A stretch of 64,000 nucleotides of DNA from Bolinopsis microptera (Eukaryota; Ctenophora; Tentaculata; Lobata; Bolinopsidae), in the NCBI RefSeq assembly GCF_026151205.1, contig NC_087084.1:14896322-14960321 (forward strand), read 5' to 3'. The translations under genes were made by a program, and so were the position numbers. Shown here one piece after another: positions 1 to 11,052 of the stretch. How positions within the stretch are numbered: the first letter of the stretch is position 1; every line of letters starts with the position of its first letter. Under the pieces are notes generated by a model that saw only the letters and a list, made by a program, of their open reading frames with translations, ran no database searches and was not told the origin of the DNA.

Positions 1-1440
1 AGCATGGAGCCCCACTGTGCAGCATGGAGCCCCACTGTGCAGCATGGAGCCCCACTGTGCAGCATGGAGCCCCACTGTGCAGCATGGAGCCCCACTGTGC
101 AGCATGGAGCCCCACTGTGCAGCATGGAGCCCTACTGTGCAGCATGGAGCCCCACAGTGCAGCATGGAGCCCCACTGTGCAGCATGGAGCCCCACTGTGC
201 AGCATGGAGCCCCACTGTGCAGCATGGAGCCCCACTGTGCAGCATGGAGCCCCACTGTGCAGCATGGAGCCCCACTGTGCAGCATGGAGCCCCACTGTGC
301 AGCATGTAGCCCCACTGTGCAGCATGGAGCCCCACTGTGCAGCATGGAGCCCCACTGTGCAGCATGGAGCCCCACTGTGCAGCATGGAGCCCCACTGTTC
401 AGCATGGAGCCCCACAGTGCAGCATGGAGCCCACTGTGCAGCATGGAGCCCCACTGTGCAGCATGGAGCCCACTGTGCAGCATGGAGCCCCACTGTGCAG
501 CATGGAGCCCCACTGTGCAGCATGGAGCCCCACTGTGCAGCATGGAGCCCCACTGTGCAGCATGGAGCCCCACTGTGCAGCATGGAGCCCCACTGTGCAG
601 CATGGAGCCCCACTGTGCAGCATGGAGCCCTACTGTGCAGCATGTAGCCCCACTGTGCAGCATGGAGCCCCACTGTGCAGCATGGAGCCCCACTGTGCAG
701 CATGGAGCCCCACTGTGCAGCATGGAGCCCCACTGTGCAGCATGGAGCCCCACTGTGCAGCATGGAGCCCCACTGTGCAGCATGGAGCCCCACTGTGCAG
801 CATGGAGCCCCACTGTGCAGCATGGAGCCCCACTGTGCAGCATGGAGCCCCACAGTGCAGCATGGAGCCCCACTGTGCAGCATGGAGCCCCACTGTGCAG
901 CATGGCGCCCCACTGTGCAGCATGGAGCCCCACTGTGCAGCATGGAGCCCCACTGTGCAGCATGGAGCCCCACTGTGCAGCATGGAGCCCCACTGTGCAG
1001 CATGGAGCCCCACTGTGCAGCATGGAGCCCCACTGTGCAGCATGGAGCCCCACTGTGCAGCATGGACCCCCACTGTGCAGCATGGAGCCCCACTGTGCAG
1101 CATGGAGCCCCACTGTGCAGCATGGAGCCCCACTGTGCAGCATGGAGCCCCCACTGTGCAGCATGGAGCCCCGATGTGCAGCATGGAGCCCCACTGTGCA
1201 GCATGGAGCCCCACTGTGCAGCATGGAGCCCCACTGTGCAGCATGGAGCCCCACTGTGCAGCATGGAGCCCCACTGTGCAGCATGGAGCCCCACTGTGCA
1301 GTACGGCCCCACTATGCAGCATGGAGCCCCACTGTGCAGCATGGAGCCCCACTGTGCAGCATGGAGCCCCACTGTGCAGCATGGAGCCCCACTGTGCAGC
1401 ATGGAGCCCCACTGTTCAGCATGGAGCCCCACTGTGCAGC
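1..1440. repeat. 20-bp minisatellite array (about 72 copies)
   Basis: The unit is AGCATGGAGCCCCACTGTGC, repeated head to tail from the first base of the window, so the array continues to the left. Copies are nearly identical; occasional changes are GAGCCC to TAGCCC, CTGTGC to CAGTGC and CTGTGC to CTGTTC. Phase slips of one base occur near 430, 470 and 1150, and the last copies near 1300 are degenerate. The unit has no stop codon in most frames and 20 x 3 is a multiple of 3, so several long overlapping frames (20-residue period) run through it on both strands; they are not evidence of a gene. Confidence 0.97.
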
Positions 1441-2237
1441 CTTTATTAGTACTTTACCCTACTTTAATAAGAATACCCTACAACTGTAAACCTGTAGTCT
1501 GGGGCAATGATACACAACTGAGTATAATGAAAGTGTGTTCGAAGTATTATCACAGGAACATGTAGATAACAATATATCCTGAGAGATAACAAAGTTAAGG
1601 TAAAAGCTAAAGTATATAAGCCAAAGGTCCTATAATATAAACTAAAGGCGTAATATATAGAACTGGAAATATATAATAGCCTGATACACGTAGCTTTACA
1701 CTTAATCAAATATTCAAACAAGCATCGGAAAATTCTCAAGCGAAATGAGATTTTGTAAGTAACGGTGAGATTTATTTAATAAGAAACTTATTTGATTAAA
1801 AACTTTGTGCATCATGCAGTCCACGGTAAATATTTTTACTTATTCAGAGTTTAAAATTGGTTAGTATTTTTGTACAATATTTCGTTAAACGCGTGGGCAG
1901 ATAAATTTTATAATTCAGTGTGGACTTGAAGTAACTGCAAACACTGTACTGTAACACACGCAACAACAACACACACTGTAACACACACACTGTAACAGTG
2001 AGTAACACACACAACAACAACACACGCAAACTTTCAATAACTCGCAAATGTTTGCAAAAACTTCAGGATATTTTGTATCACATACTAAGCACGATCAACT
2101 TTAGATTTTGGCAGAAGTTCAAAATAACAGAAAATAGAAAGTGCTAAGCCCGAATAATTGTCCTTTTATTGCGAATATAGTAAAATTAAAATATTGAAAT
2201 AGTGGGAGTAGCAGACCAAACCCACAGTGATCAACGA
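1441..2237. other. AT-rich spacer, no gene seen
   Basis: Unique-looking AT-rich DNA. A CA/ACAACA-rich low-complexity patch lies at about 1955-2030. I see no coding frame with recognisable protein features. Confidence 0.6.
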
Positions 2238-2249
2238 ACTTATCATTAA

Positions 2250-2513
2250 ATATTAAATCCTAGTACATATTTAACATATTTAACATAATTAACATATTTA
2301 ACATATTAAATCGTACTACATATTTAACATATTTAACATAATTAACATATTTAGCATATTAACATATTTAACATATTAAATCATAGTACATATTTAACAT
2401 ATTTAACATAATTAACATATTTAACATATTTAATCCTAGTGCATATGTAACATATTTAACATATTTAACATATTTAACATATTTAACATATCAAATCCTA
2501 GTACATATTTAAC
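2250..2513. repeat. AT-rich 9-bp tandem repeat with higher-order structure
   Basis: The basic unit is CATATTTAA with an AATTAACAT variant. Several basic units are followed by TTAAATCCTAGTA-type punctuation, so blocks of very roughly 50-80 bases recur about four times: a repeat of repeats. Confidence 0.85.
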
Positions 2514-3114
2514 TTTTTACTGGTCTAGCATCAGCAGCAAAGGAAAACGATTTTACAATCGACATAAACATTTGTATTTAACTTTGTGCTACTTATAAGC
2601 TTATAGTCTAGTAATATCCGGATAGGAAAATTATTTATGAGTCGCATTGTTGTGATGTTTAGAGTTTAAAGTTTCTGATAATTCCGTATTATATGCGACC
2701 AAGAGTGTTTAGAGGGACCAAGGGAAACTGCTCTTTTAGTCTAGTAGCAGAAGATTAACATGCGCATATTTGTACAGAGATATTAGTAATATTCAACTTT
2801 TTACAGAGTTATTAGTAATATTTAACTTTTTACAGAGTTATTAGTAATACTTAACTTGTTACTACTTACAGTCTAGTAGCAGAAGATGGAAGTACCTAAT
2901 CTGTTACTGCTACTGTAATAGCAGTAAGAGTCTGGTTTCTACAGAGAGGTAATACAGAGACGTTCCACACTTTACTGGCTTCAGATCCTTACAGCATTTC
3001 TTTTATCTTAGAAGTCGCGGACACAGAGCTATGCTGGGTTAGAATATAATTTAGAGCTGTTCCCATAAATCAGATAATTTGTAAGTGATAATAGGGTTTC
3101 AGTGGAAGATAGGG
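2514..3114. other. Spacer with a short 29-bp tandem triplication
   Basis: Mostly unique AT-rich DNA. At about 2772-2866 a roughly 29-base unit containing TTTTTACAGAGTTATTAG is present three times. The string AGTCTAGTAGCAGAAGAT occurs at about 2739 and again at about 2871. No gene seen. Confidence 0.6.
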
Positions 3115-3201
3115 CTCAGAGCGGGGGCCGGGGGGATCAGGTACCCCCCTGCTCAGAGCGGGGGGATCAGGTACCCCCCCCCCCCCCCCCCCCGCTCTGA
3201 G
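3115..3201. repeat. G/C-run inverted repeat
   Basis: CTCAGAGCGGGGG at 3115-3127 is matched in inverted orientation by CCCCCGCTCTGAG at 3189-3201. Between them a second CTCAGAGCGGGGG copy (about 3152) and two copies of a GGGGATCAGGTACCCC near-palindrome occur, together with a run of about 20 C. The structure could fold into a very GC-rich stem. Confidence 0.8.
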
Positions 3202-3260
3202 AGTGACCAAGATAAGAATACTTTTAGAAAGTAGACTGTAGTGCATTCTGACACAAAGAA

Positions 3261-3378
3261 GTACTCGAAAGGACCCGAAAGTACTCGAAAGTACTCAAAT
3301 GTACTCAAAAACACACGAAAGGACCCGAAAGTACACGAAAGGACCCGAAAGTGCCCGAAAGTACCCGAAAGTACCAGC
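3261..3378. repeat. 10-bp minisatellite (GTACTCGAAA)
   Basis: About eleven diverged copies of GTACTCGAAA, GGACCCGAAA, GTACACGAAA and relatives follow one another. The 71-residue open frame over this stretch is a product of the repeat and has no recognisable features. Confidence 0.8.
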
Positions 3379-4157
3379 TCAAAGTGCTGCTATAACCTTT
3401 TATCCTCCACCGGGACACTCCTACATACAGATATCAAAGTTGCTCATGATAAATAATAATCTGATACAATAAGAGTGGTCTGAAATCAAGCTTGCGGAGC
3501 CACGATTTAAAGATATTTAAATACGTTGGAGTGAGTTAAAAACCAATCTACGATCTCAACAATCGTGATCGGATAATAAATATTACATTTTGTGACAAGC
3601 TAAAGAAAGAATTTATACAATCATGAAGTCAAGTGGAACTGCGAAAGCGTTTGAATAACTTGATAACCGTTAATTGTATCTTGGAATAAGTAATCTGGTG
3701 GAAAAGTTTTAACATTTATAACAAATAATTTGAGTACTGATGAAGCTGTTAATTATGGGGGGGGGGGGGTTGTTTTTGATCCCCCCCCACTATGCGGTTA
3801 ATAAGGTATCCTTTCACTTGGTCACCAAATAGCTAATTAAAATTAAGCTGAAATGTAGGTCTGATTCACTAAACTTGAATTTATGATGTCCAACCATTAT
3901 TAATACTCAAACAGTCCCAAACGTTTACACTCTCATAAACCCATTTAACATCATGACTTAATCTCAACTCAGCGATCAAAACAGTTATTACAGCAACTAA
4001 AGTAACGAGCTTCAACTTTTCTTGGGCACACCGCATTCCAAACCAAAATTACGAGCGTTAACCACGCGATTAAGTAAATTAATTAAATAATTAGATGAGA
4101 TGGCGAGTATAAATATCCTAAATAATAGCAGGTTAATTATAGTCCAAATCACAGACC
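3379..4157. other. Spacer with G-run/C-run hairpin
   Basis: Unique AT-rich DNA without a recognisable gene. At about 3757-3789 a run of ten or more G is followed, after a short loop, by CCCCCCCC, giving another potential G/C hairpin. Confidence 0.55.
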
Positions 4158-5269
4158 TATATCAGTGGCGTAACGACCCCGCTGTGTTACGCCACTATAT
4201 CAGTGGCGTAACGATTCCGCTGTGTTACGCCACTATATCAGTGGCGTAACGACCCCGCTGTGTTACGCCACTGTATCAGTAGCGTAACGACCCCGCTGTG
4301 TTACGCCACTATATCAGTGGCGTAACGACCCCGCTGTGTTACGCCACTATATCAGTGGCGTAACGACCCCGCTGTGTTACGCCACTGTATCAGTAGCGTA
4401 ACGACCCCGCTGTGTTACGCCACTATATCAGTGGCGTAACGACCCCGCTGTATTACGTCACTATATCAGTGGCGTAACGACCCCGCTGTGTTACGTCACT
4501 ATATCAGTGGCGTAACGACCCCGCTGTGTTACGCCACTGTATCAGTAGCGTAACGACCCCGCTGTGTTACGCCACTATATCAGTGGCGTAACGACCCCGC
4601 TGTGTTACGCCACTGTATCAGTAGCGTAACGACCCCGCTGTGTTACGCCACTATATCAGTGGCGTAACGACCCCGCTGTATTACGTCACTATATCAGTGG
4701 CGTAACGACCCCGCTGTGTTACGTCACTATATCAGTGGCGTAACGACCCCGCTGTGTTACGCCACTGTATCAGTAGCGTAACGACCCCGCTGTGTTACGC
4801 CACTATATCAGTAGCGTAACGACCCCGCTGTGTTACGCCACTATATCAGTAGCGTAACGACCCCGCTGTGTTACGCCACTATATCAGTAGCGTAACGACC
4901 CCGCTGTGTTACGCCACTATATCAGTGGCGTAACGACCCCGCTGTGTTACGCCACTATATCAGTGGCGTAACGACCCCGCTGTGTTACGTCACTATATCA
5001 GTGGCGTAACGACCCCGCTGTGTTACGTCACTATATCAGTGGCGTAACGACCCCGCTGTGTTACGCCACTGTATCAGTAGCGTAACGACCCCGCTGTGTT
5101 ACGTCACTATATCAGTGGCGTAACGACCCCGCTGTGTTACGCCACTATATCAGTAGCGTAACGACCCCGCTGTGTTACGCCACTATATCAGTGGCGTAAC
5201 GACCCCGCTGTGTTACGCCACTATATCAGTAGCGTAACGACCCCGCTGTGTTACGCCACTATATCAGTA
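4158..5269. repeat. 38-bp hairpin-unit tandem array (about 29 copies)
   Basis: Each 38-base unit contains AGTGGCGTAAC, an 11-base loop (GACCCCGCTGT) and the exact reverse complement GTTACGCCACT, joined to the next unit by a short TATAT or TGTAT link. Every unit can therefore form an 11-bp stem-loop. Common variants are AGTAGCGTAAC in the left arm (an A.C mismatch) and GTTACGTCACT in the right arm (a G.T pair); they are not compensatory. There are no variable spacers. The arm CAGTGGCGTAACG is also the tip of the MITEs at 53727 and 54990, so the unit looks like two fused transposon ends that were then amplified. Confidence 0.95.
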
Positions 5270-6670
5270 TATAAGTCTAGTCACGTGACCTATATAGATA
5301 ACCTTAAAATACTCGAACTGAGAGAATTAAATAGTTATAGACCGTCAGCTCGAGACATGAGACCAATAGACCATAACTTAAGGTTCTGAACTGTTAACTG
5401 ACACGGTGCCCGGTGGACGAGGGAAATTATACGATTTCTCAGACATTATAACAATAATAAATATGTTAACTGAGTACTTGTACCGTATTTTCTGGACTGT
5501 TCTGGCCTAGCAATTAATTATTGACTTAAGAAGAGTTTCTTGATTAAGATGACTTAGTAGTTGCGTGAAAGGATAGTTCATGATAAAGCTAGAATATTCT
5601 AGCGAGTGTTCAAAACGTTAAGAACTGAAACGAAACGAAACGAAACGAAACGAAACGAAACGAAACACAGTATTCACTACCCCGCTACTGTGCAGCAAAG
5701 ATATTGTATAAGTTATAACTTAGTAATTTACACAATACGGTGCCCATGTCTGATAGGCAAATAAGTTGAAAAAGGGGCACAACCTATTTTTCTTCGTAAG
5801 ATCAGTAAGGAATCTTATTGTTATTATTCTTGGTAATCTAGATTACAGCGCCACCAACATGTTCTCATTGGTCTGTGAGATACCACGAAGCAAAAGTTCC
5901 AGAAAATAGACATGAAAAAGAAGAACAGGGTGCAACGGTACCCACTACGTAGTAGTGCTGTCATGGTAACTATTTCAGACTTCAGACAAGTGGTAGACTG
6001 GAGCTGAAGACGGTTAACATATGTTATTTTAAAATATAATATGTTATTAACAATTAAAAGGCTTCTGAAGCAACAACCTAACGATTATATGTTTCTAGAC
6101 CACCCTTCATCTCATACACAACATGTAACTACTAATGGTACCCACCATTTCAGTAAAAACTACCGCCTGAAACTTTTTAACTGACACAAAAGTTACCAGT
6201 TACACTCTGATAAAGTCTATAGAGAGCCGGTACCCATTATTCTACCATCCGGAGCTGTGACATTTAACAGAGTAACAGTAAGTGAGGTGATTATATACTT
6301 GTCAATCTACTGCTGAACACGTGACATGTATTGTATAGCACGTGACATGACGTCACAACATATGTATATACCTAATGTAGACGTTCTTGGGAGCATTTAA
6401 TTGTTACTGGCTACTATGGTTACTATTGACAAGTTACCAACAAAGTAACTAGTGGTATACGTCTACAGCTTCAGTAATAGATCTATAAAATATTCGGACC
6501 AACTCTGGACATACAGCACTAGGCTGAGTACTTATACATCTGAAACACTTTGTAGAAAGTCTAACATGTTCTCTAGACCGGCCCTGGTAACTATGGTTAC
6601 CCTGATGCTATGCGACAGTTATTATCTTCCTTTAGTAGGTGAAACTAGCAGCACAGGACTTTTAGCTGAC
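5270..6670. other. Spacer with (GAAAC)n and CACGTG/TGACGTCA motifs
   Basis: No convincing gene. A (GAAAC)n pentanucleotide tract lies at about 5626-5667. CACGTGAC occurs at about 5282, 6321 and 6341, the last followed by ATGACGTCAC. A single unit-length match to the 33-bp satellite of 11.05-12.27 kb (24 of 26 bases) lies at 6584-6609. Confidence 0.55.
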
Positions 6671-6685
6671 TAGGCTGACCAACAA

Positions 6686-6858
6686 GCCCCCCCCCCCCCC
6701 CCCAACAACTCAACAATAACAACTAGAATAACAAGCCCCCCCCCCCCAACAATAACGACTAGAATAACAAGCCCCCCCCCCCCCCCCCCCAACAATAACA
6801 ACTAGAATAACAACCCCCCCCCCCCCCCCCCCCCCCAACAATAACAACTAGAATAACA
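6686..6858. repeat. Tandem units punctuated by poly-C runs
   Basis: Four units of the form AACAATAACAACTAGAATAA are separated by C runs of about 13 to 22 bases. The non-C part is conserved while the C run varies, and the copy number is small. The C runs may be assembly- or sequencing-length sensitive. Confidence 0.9.
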
Positions 6859-7045
6859 ATTATCAGAGGGATATCACAAAATGAAGGTGACAGATTTGCA
6901 ACTATCTGCAATTAAAAATTCAAATTCAAGTGCAGAGCGAAAAAGCTAAATGATCACTCAAAAGCGTAAATATCATATAACACACATGCAGACCTGCACT
7001 GTGAGACAAATGACCCCACTAATAGCAGCTTAATGCACCTACCAG

Positions 7046-10000
7046 TTATAAAGCTGTGTTTATGAGGCTTTCCATGTTGTCCTGCAACATGTTACTAGTG
7101 ACATTACGTCCTGCACTCTTGTTGTCCTGCAACATGTTACTAGTGACATTACGTCCTGCACTCTTGTTGTCCTGCAACATGTTACTAGTGACATTACGTC
7201 CTGCACTCTTGTTGTCCTGCAACATGTTACTAGTGACATTACGTCCTGCACTCTTGTTGTCCTGCAACATGTTACTAGTGACATTACGTCCTGCACTCTT
7301 GTTGTCCTGCAACATGTTACTAGTGACATTACGTCCTGCACTCTTGTTGTCCTGCAACATGTTACTAGTGACATTACGTCCTGCACTCTTGTTGTCCTGT
7401 AACATGTTACTAGTGACATTGCGTCCTGCACTCTTGTTGTCCTGCAACATGTTACTAGTGACATTGCGTCCTGCACTCTTGTTGTCCTGCAACATGTTAC
7501 TAGTGACATTACGTCCTGCACTCTTGTTGTCCTGCAACATGTTACTAGTGACATTACGTCCTGCACTCTTGTTGTCCTGCAACATGTTACTAGTGACATT
7601 GCGTCCTGCACTCTTGTTGTCCTGCAACATGTTACTAGTGACATTGCGTCCTGCACTCTTGTTGTCCTGCAACATGTTACTAGTGACATTACGTCCTGCA
7701 CTCTTGTTGTCCTGCAACATGTTACTAGTGACATTACGTCCTGCACTCTTGTTGTCCTGTAACATGTTACTAGTGACATTACGTCCTGCACTCTTGTTGT
7801 CCTGCAACATGTTACTAGTGACATTACGTCCTGCACTCTTGTTGTCCTGCAACATGTTACTAGTGACATTACGTCCTGCACTCTTGTTGTCCTGCAACAT
7901 GTTACTAGTGACATTACGTCCTGCACTCTTGTTGTCCTGCAACATGTTACTAGTGACATTACGTCCTGCACTCTTGTTGTCCTGCAACATGTTACTAGTG
8001 ACATTACGTCCTGCACTCTTGTTGTCCTGCAACATGTTACTAGTGACATTACGTCCTGCACTCTTGTTGTCCTGCAACATGTTACTAGTGACATTACGTC
8101 CTGCACTCTTGTTGTCCTGCAACATGTTACTAGTGACATTACGTCCTGCACTCTTGTTGTCCTGCAACATGTTACTAGTGACATTACGTCCTGCACTCTT
8201 GTTGTCCTGCAACATGTTACTAGTGACATTACGTCCTGCACTCTTGTTGTCCTGCAACATGTTACTAGTGACATTACGTCCTGCACTCTTGTTGTCCTGC
8301 AACATGTTACTAGTGACATTACGTCCTGCACTCTTGTTGTCCTGCAACATGTTACTAGTGACATTACGTCCTGCACTCTTGTTGTCCTGCAACATGTTAC
8401 TAGTGACATTACGTCCTGCACTCTTGTTGTCCTGTAACATGTTACTAGTGACATTACGTCCTGCACTCTTGTTGTCCTGTAACATGTTACTAGTGACATT
8501 ACGTCCTGCACTCTTGTTGTCCTGTAACATGTTACTAGTGACATTACGTCCTGCACTCTTGTTGTCCTGCAACATGTTACTAGTGACATTACGTCCTGCA
8601 CTCTTGTTGTCCTGCAACATGTTACTAGTGACATTACGTCCTGCACTCTTGTTGTCCTGCAACATGTTACTAGTGACATTACGTCCTGCACTCTTGTTGT
8701 CCTGCAACATGTTACTAGTGACATTACGTCCTGCACTCTTGTTGTCCTGCAACATGTTACTAGTGACATTACGTCCTGCACTCTTGTTGTCCTGCAACAT
8801 GTTACTAGTGACATTACGTCCTGCACTCTTGTTGTCCTGCAACATGTTACTAGTGACATTACGTCCTGCACTCTTGTTGTCCTGCAACATGTTACTAGTG
8901 ACATTACGTCCTGCACTCTTGTTGTCCTGCAACATGTTACTAGTGACATTACGTCCTGCACTCTTGTTGTCCTGCAACATGTTACTAGTGACATTACGTC
9001 CTGCACTCTTGTTGTCCTGCAACATGTTACTAGTGACATTACGTCCTGCACTCTTGTTGTCCTGCAACATGTTACTAGTGACATTACGTCCTGCACTCTT
9101 GTTGTCCTGCAACATGTTACTAGTGACATTACGTCCTGCACTCTTGTTGTCCTGCAACATGTTACTAGTGACATTACGTCCTGCACTCTTGTTGTCCTGC
9201 AACATGTTACTAGTGACATTACGTCCTGCACTCTTGTTGTCCTGCAACATGTTACTAGTGACATTACGTCCTGCACTCTTGTTGTCCTGCAACATGTTAC
9301 TAGTGACATTACGTCCTGCACTCTTGTTGTCCTGCAACATGTTACTAGTGACATTACGTCCTGCACTCTTGTTGTCCTGCAACATGTTACTAGTGACATT
9401 ACGTCCTGCACTCTTGTTGTCCTGCAACATGTTACTAGTGACATTACGTCCTGCACTCTTGTTGTCCTGCAACATGTTACTAGTGACATTACGTCCTGCA
9501 CTCTTGTTGTCCTGCAACATGTTACTAGTGACATTACGTCCTGCACTCTTGTTGTCCTGCAACATGTTACTAGTGACATTACGTCCTGCACTCTTGTTGT
9601 CCTGCAACATGTTACTAGTGACATTACGTCCTGCACTCTTGTTGTCCTGCAACATGTTACTAGTGACATTACGTCCTGCACTCTTGTTGTCCTGCAACAT
9701 GTTACTAGTGACATTACGTCCTGCACTCTTGTTGTCCTGCAACATGTTACTAGTGACATTACGTCCTGCACTCTTGTTGTCCTGTAACATGTTACTAGTG
9801 ACATTACGTCCTGCACTCTTGTTGTCCTGTAACATGTTACTAGTGACATTACGTCCTGCACTCTTGTTGTCCTGCAACATGTTACTAGTGACATTACGTC
9901 CTGCACTCTTGTTGTCCTGCAACGTGTTACTAGTGACATTACGTCCTGCACTCTTGTTGTCCTGCAACATGTTACTAGTGACATTACGTCCTGCACTCTT

Positions 10001-10666
10001 GTTGTCCTGTAACATGTTACTAGTGACATTACGTCCTGCACTCTTGTTGTCCTGCAACATGTTACTAGTGACATTACGTCCTGCACTCTTGTTGTCCTGC
10101 AACGTGTTACTAGTGACATTACGTCCTGCACTCTTGTTGTCCTGCAACATGTTACTAGTGACATTACGTCCTGCACTCTTGTTGTCCTGCAACATGTTAC
10201 TAGTGACATTACGTCCTGCACTCTTGTTGTCCTGCAACATGTTACTAGTGACATTACGTCCTGCACTCTTGTTGTCCTGCAACATGTTACTAGTGACATT
10301 ACGTCCTGCACTCTTAGCAACGTTAATAATATCACCCTCTTCTGAGTATATCATTAATATTACTCCATCAGCTCTACATCGATAAGGTTGCGACACAGTG
10401 ACAAGGTTGCGACACAGTGACAAGGTTGCGACGCGGTGACAAGGTTGCAACACAGTGACAAGGTTGCAACCAGTGAGACAGCAACAAGGTTGCGACACAG
10501 CGCTACAGTGACAAGGTTGCGACACAGCGACAAGGTTGCGACACAGCGACAAGGTTGCGACACAGCGACAAGGTTGTGACACAGCGACAAGGTTGCGACA
10601 CAGTGACAAGGTTGCGACACAGCGACAATGTTGCGACACAGCAACAAGGTTGCGACACAGCGACAT
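7046..10666 (-). other. Repeat-encoded open frame, about 1206 residues, coding status doubtful
   Basis: The first true ATG of this frame lies at about 10666 inside the 19-bp array. The frame runs through that array (leucine/cysteine-rich periodic peptide), about 75 bases of unique DNA (about residues 96-115) and about 72 copies of the 15-residue unit KSAGRNVTSNMLQDN, each holding one NVT N-glycosylation-type sequon, then ends MESLINTAL. Two of the three recurrent base variants are silent in this frame and the third gives Met to Thr. The same is true of the opposite plus-strand frame, so silence is not proof of selection. No signal peptide, no known domain, and overlapping frames are equally open. 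I think it is a satellite by-product, but a secreted repeat protein cannot be excluded without transcript data. Confidence 0.2.
7068..10314. repeat. 45-bp satellite array (about 72 copies)
   Basis: A 45-base unit starting CCTGCAACATGTTACTAGTG repeats with extreme homogeneity. I find only three recurrent variant sites: TGCAAC/TGTAAC (8 copies), ATTACG/ATTGCG (4 copies) and AACATG/AACGTG (2 copies), all transitions. Variants are clustered: three TGTAAC copies are adjacent at about 8431-8530 and two at about 9781-9830, as expected from local duplication or gene conversion. Because 45 is a multiple of 3 and the unit lacks stops, three frames stay open for over 3.2 kb, one on plus and two on minus. 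Confidence 0.97.
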
Positions 10667-10668
10667 TG
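10384..10668. repeat. 19-bp minisatellite (about 14 copies)
   Basis: The unit is ACAAGGTTGCGACACAGTG, with an ACAGCG variant and one compressed region near 10470-10510. It is separated from the 45-bp array by about 70 bases of unique sequence. Confidence 0.93.
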
Positions 10669-11050
10669 TCGACAAGTCTGTTAACACAGGAAAGTAGAGA
10701 CGACTTACAGCCCCCTATTATTAGTTACTAATAGTACTAATTAGTTTTAGGCTCGGAGAAATATCTCACTTGTCTGATATAAGCAGCGCTCCTTATATGG
10801 GCATCACGTGTTCACTGTGCAGCTTGATGTTGAGGATTGCGAAACAGTTCCTGTGTTGCACGATGAGTAATGTACAAACCGAAGACGACAATCATGACGA
10901 CAATCACACAAGTTTTCTGAATTCTGATGTCAACATTTCGAAACTAGTAAAGTACAACAACATGAGACAAACGGGCTGTGGAAGGAGAGAAGTAAATTCA
11001 ACACGAGAAAAGGGTTATATTTTAGAATACACACGGGACTAGTGGTCAAC
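10669..11050. other. Spacer carrying one CArG/E-box module
   Basis: Short unique stretch between two large arrays. A 90-residue plus frame (10770-11042) opens with TTG, not ATG, and resembles nothing I know, so it is not called a gene. See the separate entry for the motif at 10791-10810. Confidence 0.5.
10791..10810 (+). promoter_or_regulatory. CArG-box plus E-box composite module, copy 1
   Basis: CCTTATATGG fits the SRF/MADS CArG consensus CC(A/T)6GG; GCAT and then CACGTG, a palindromic E-box, follow. This 20-mer is identical to bases 30621-30640. Function is inferred from motif type only. Confidence 0.4.
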
Positions 11051-11052
11051 TC

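Noticed and set aside
17-1565. Long open frames (up to 490 residues) over the 20-bp array
   Set aside because: Several overlapping frames on both strands are equally open because the unit lacks stops and the period closes after 60 bases; there is no unique protein sequence.
4158-5269. CRISPR-like array of palindromic repeats
   Set aside because: The repeats are directly contiguous with fixed 5-base links, no variable spacers and no cas genes, and the surrounding DNA is eukaryotic.
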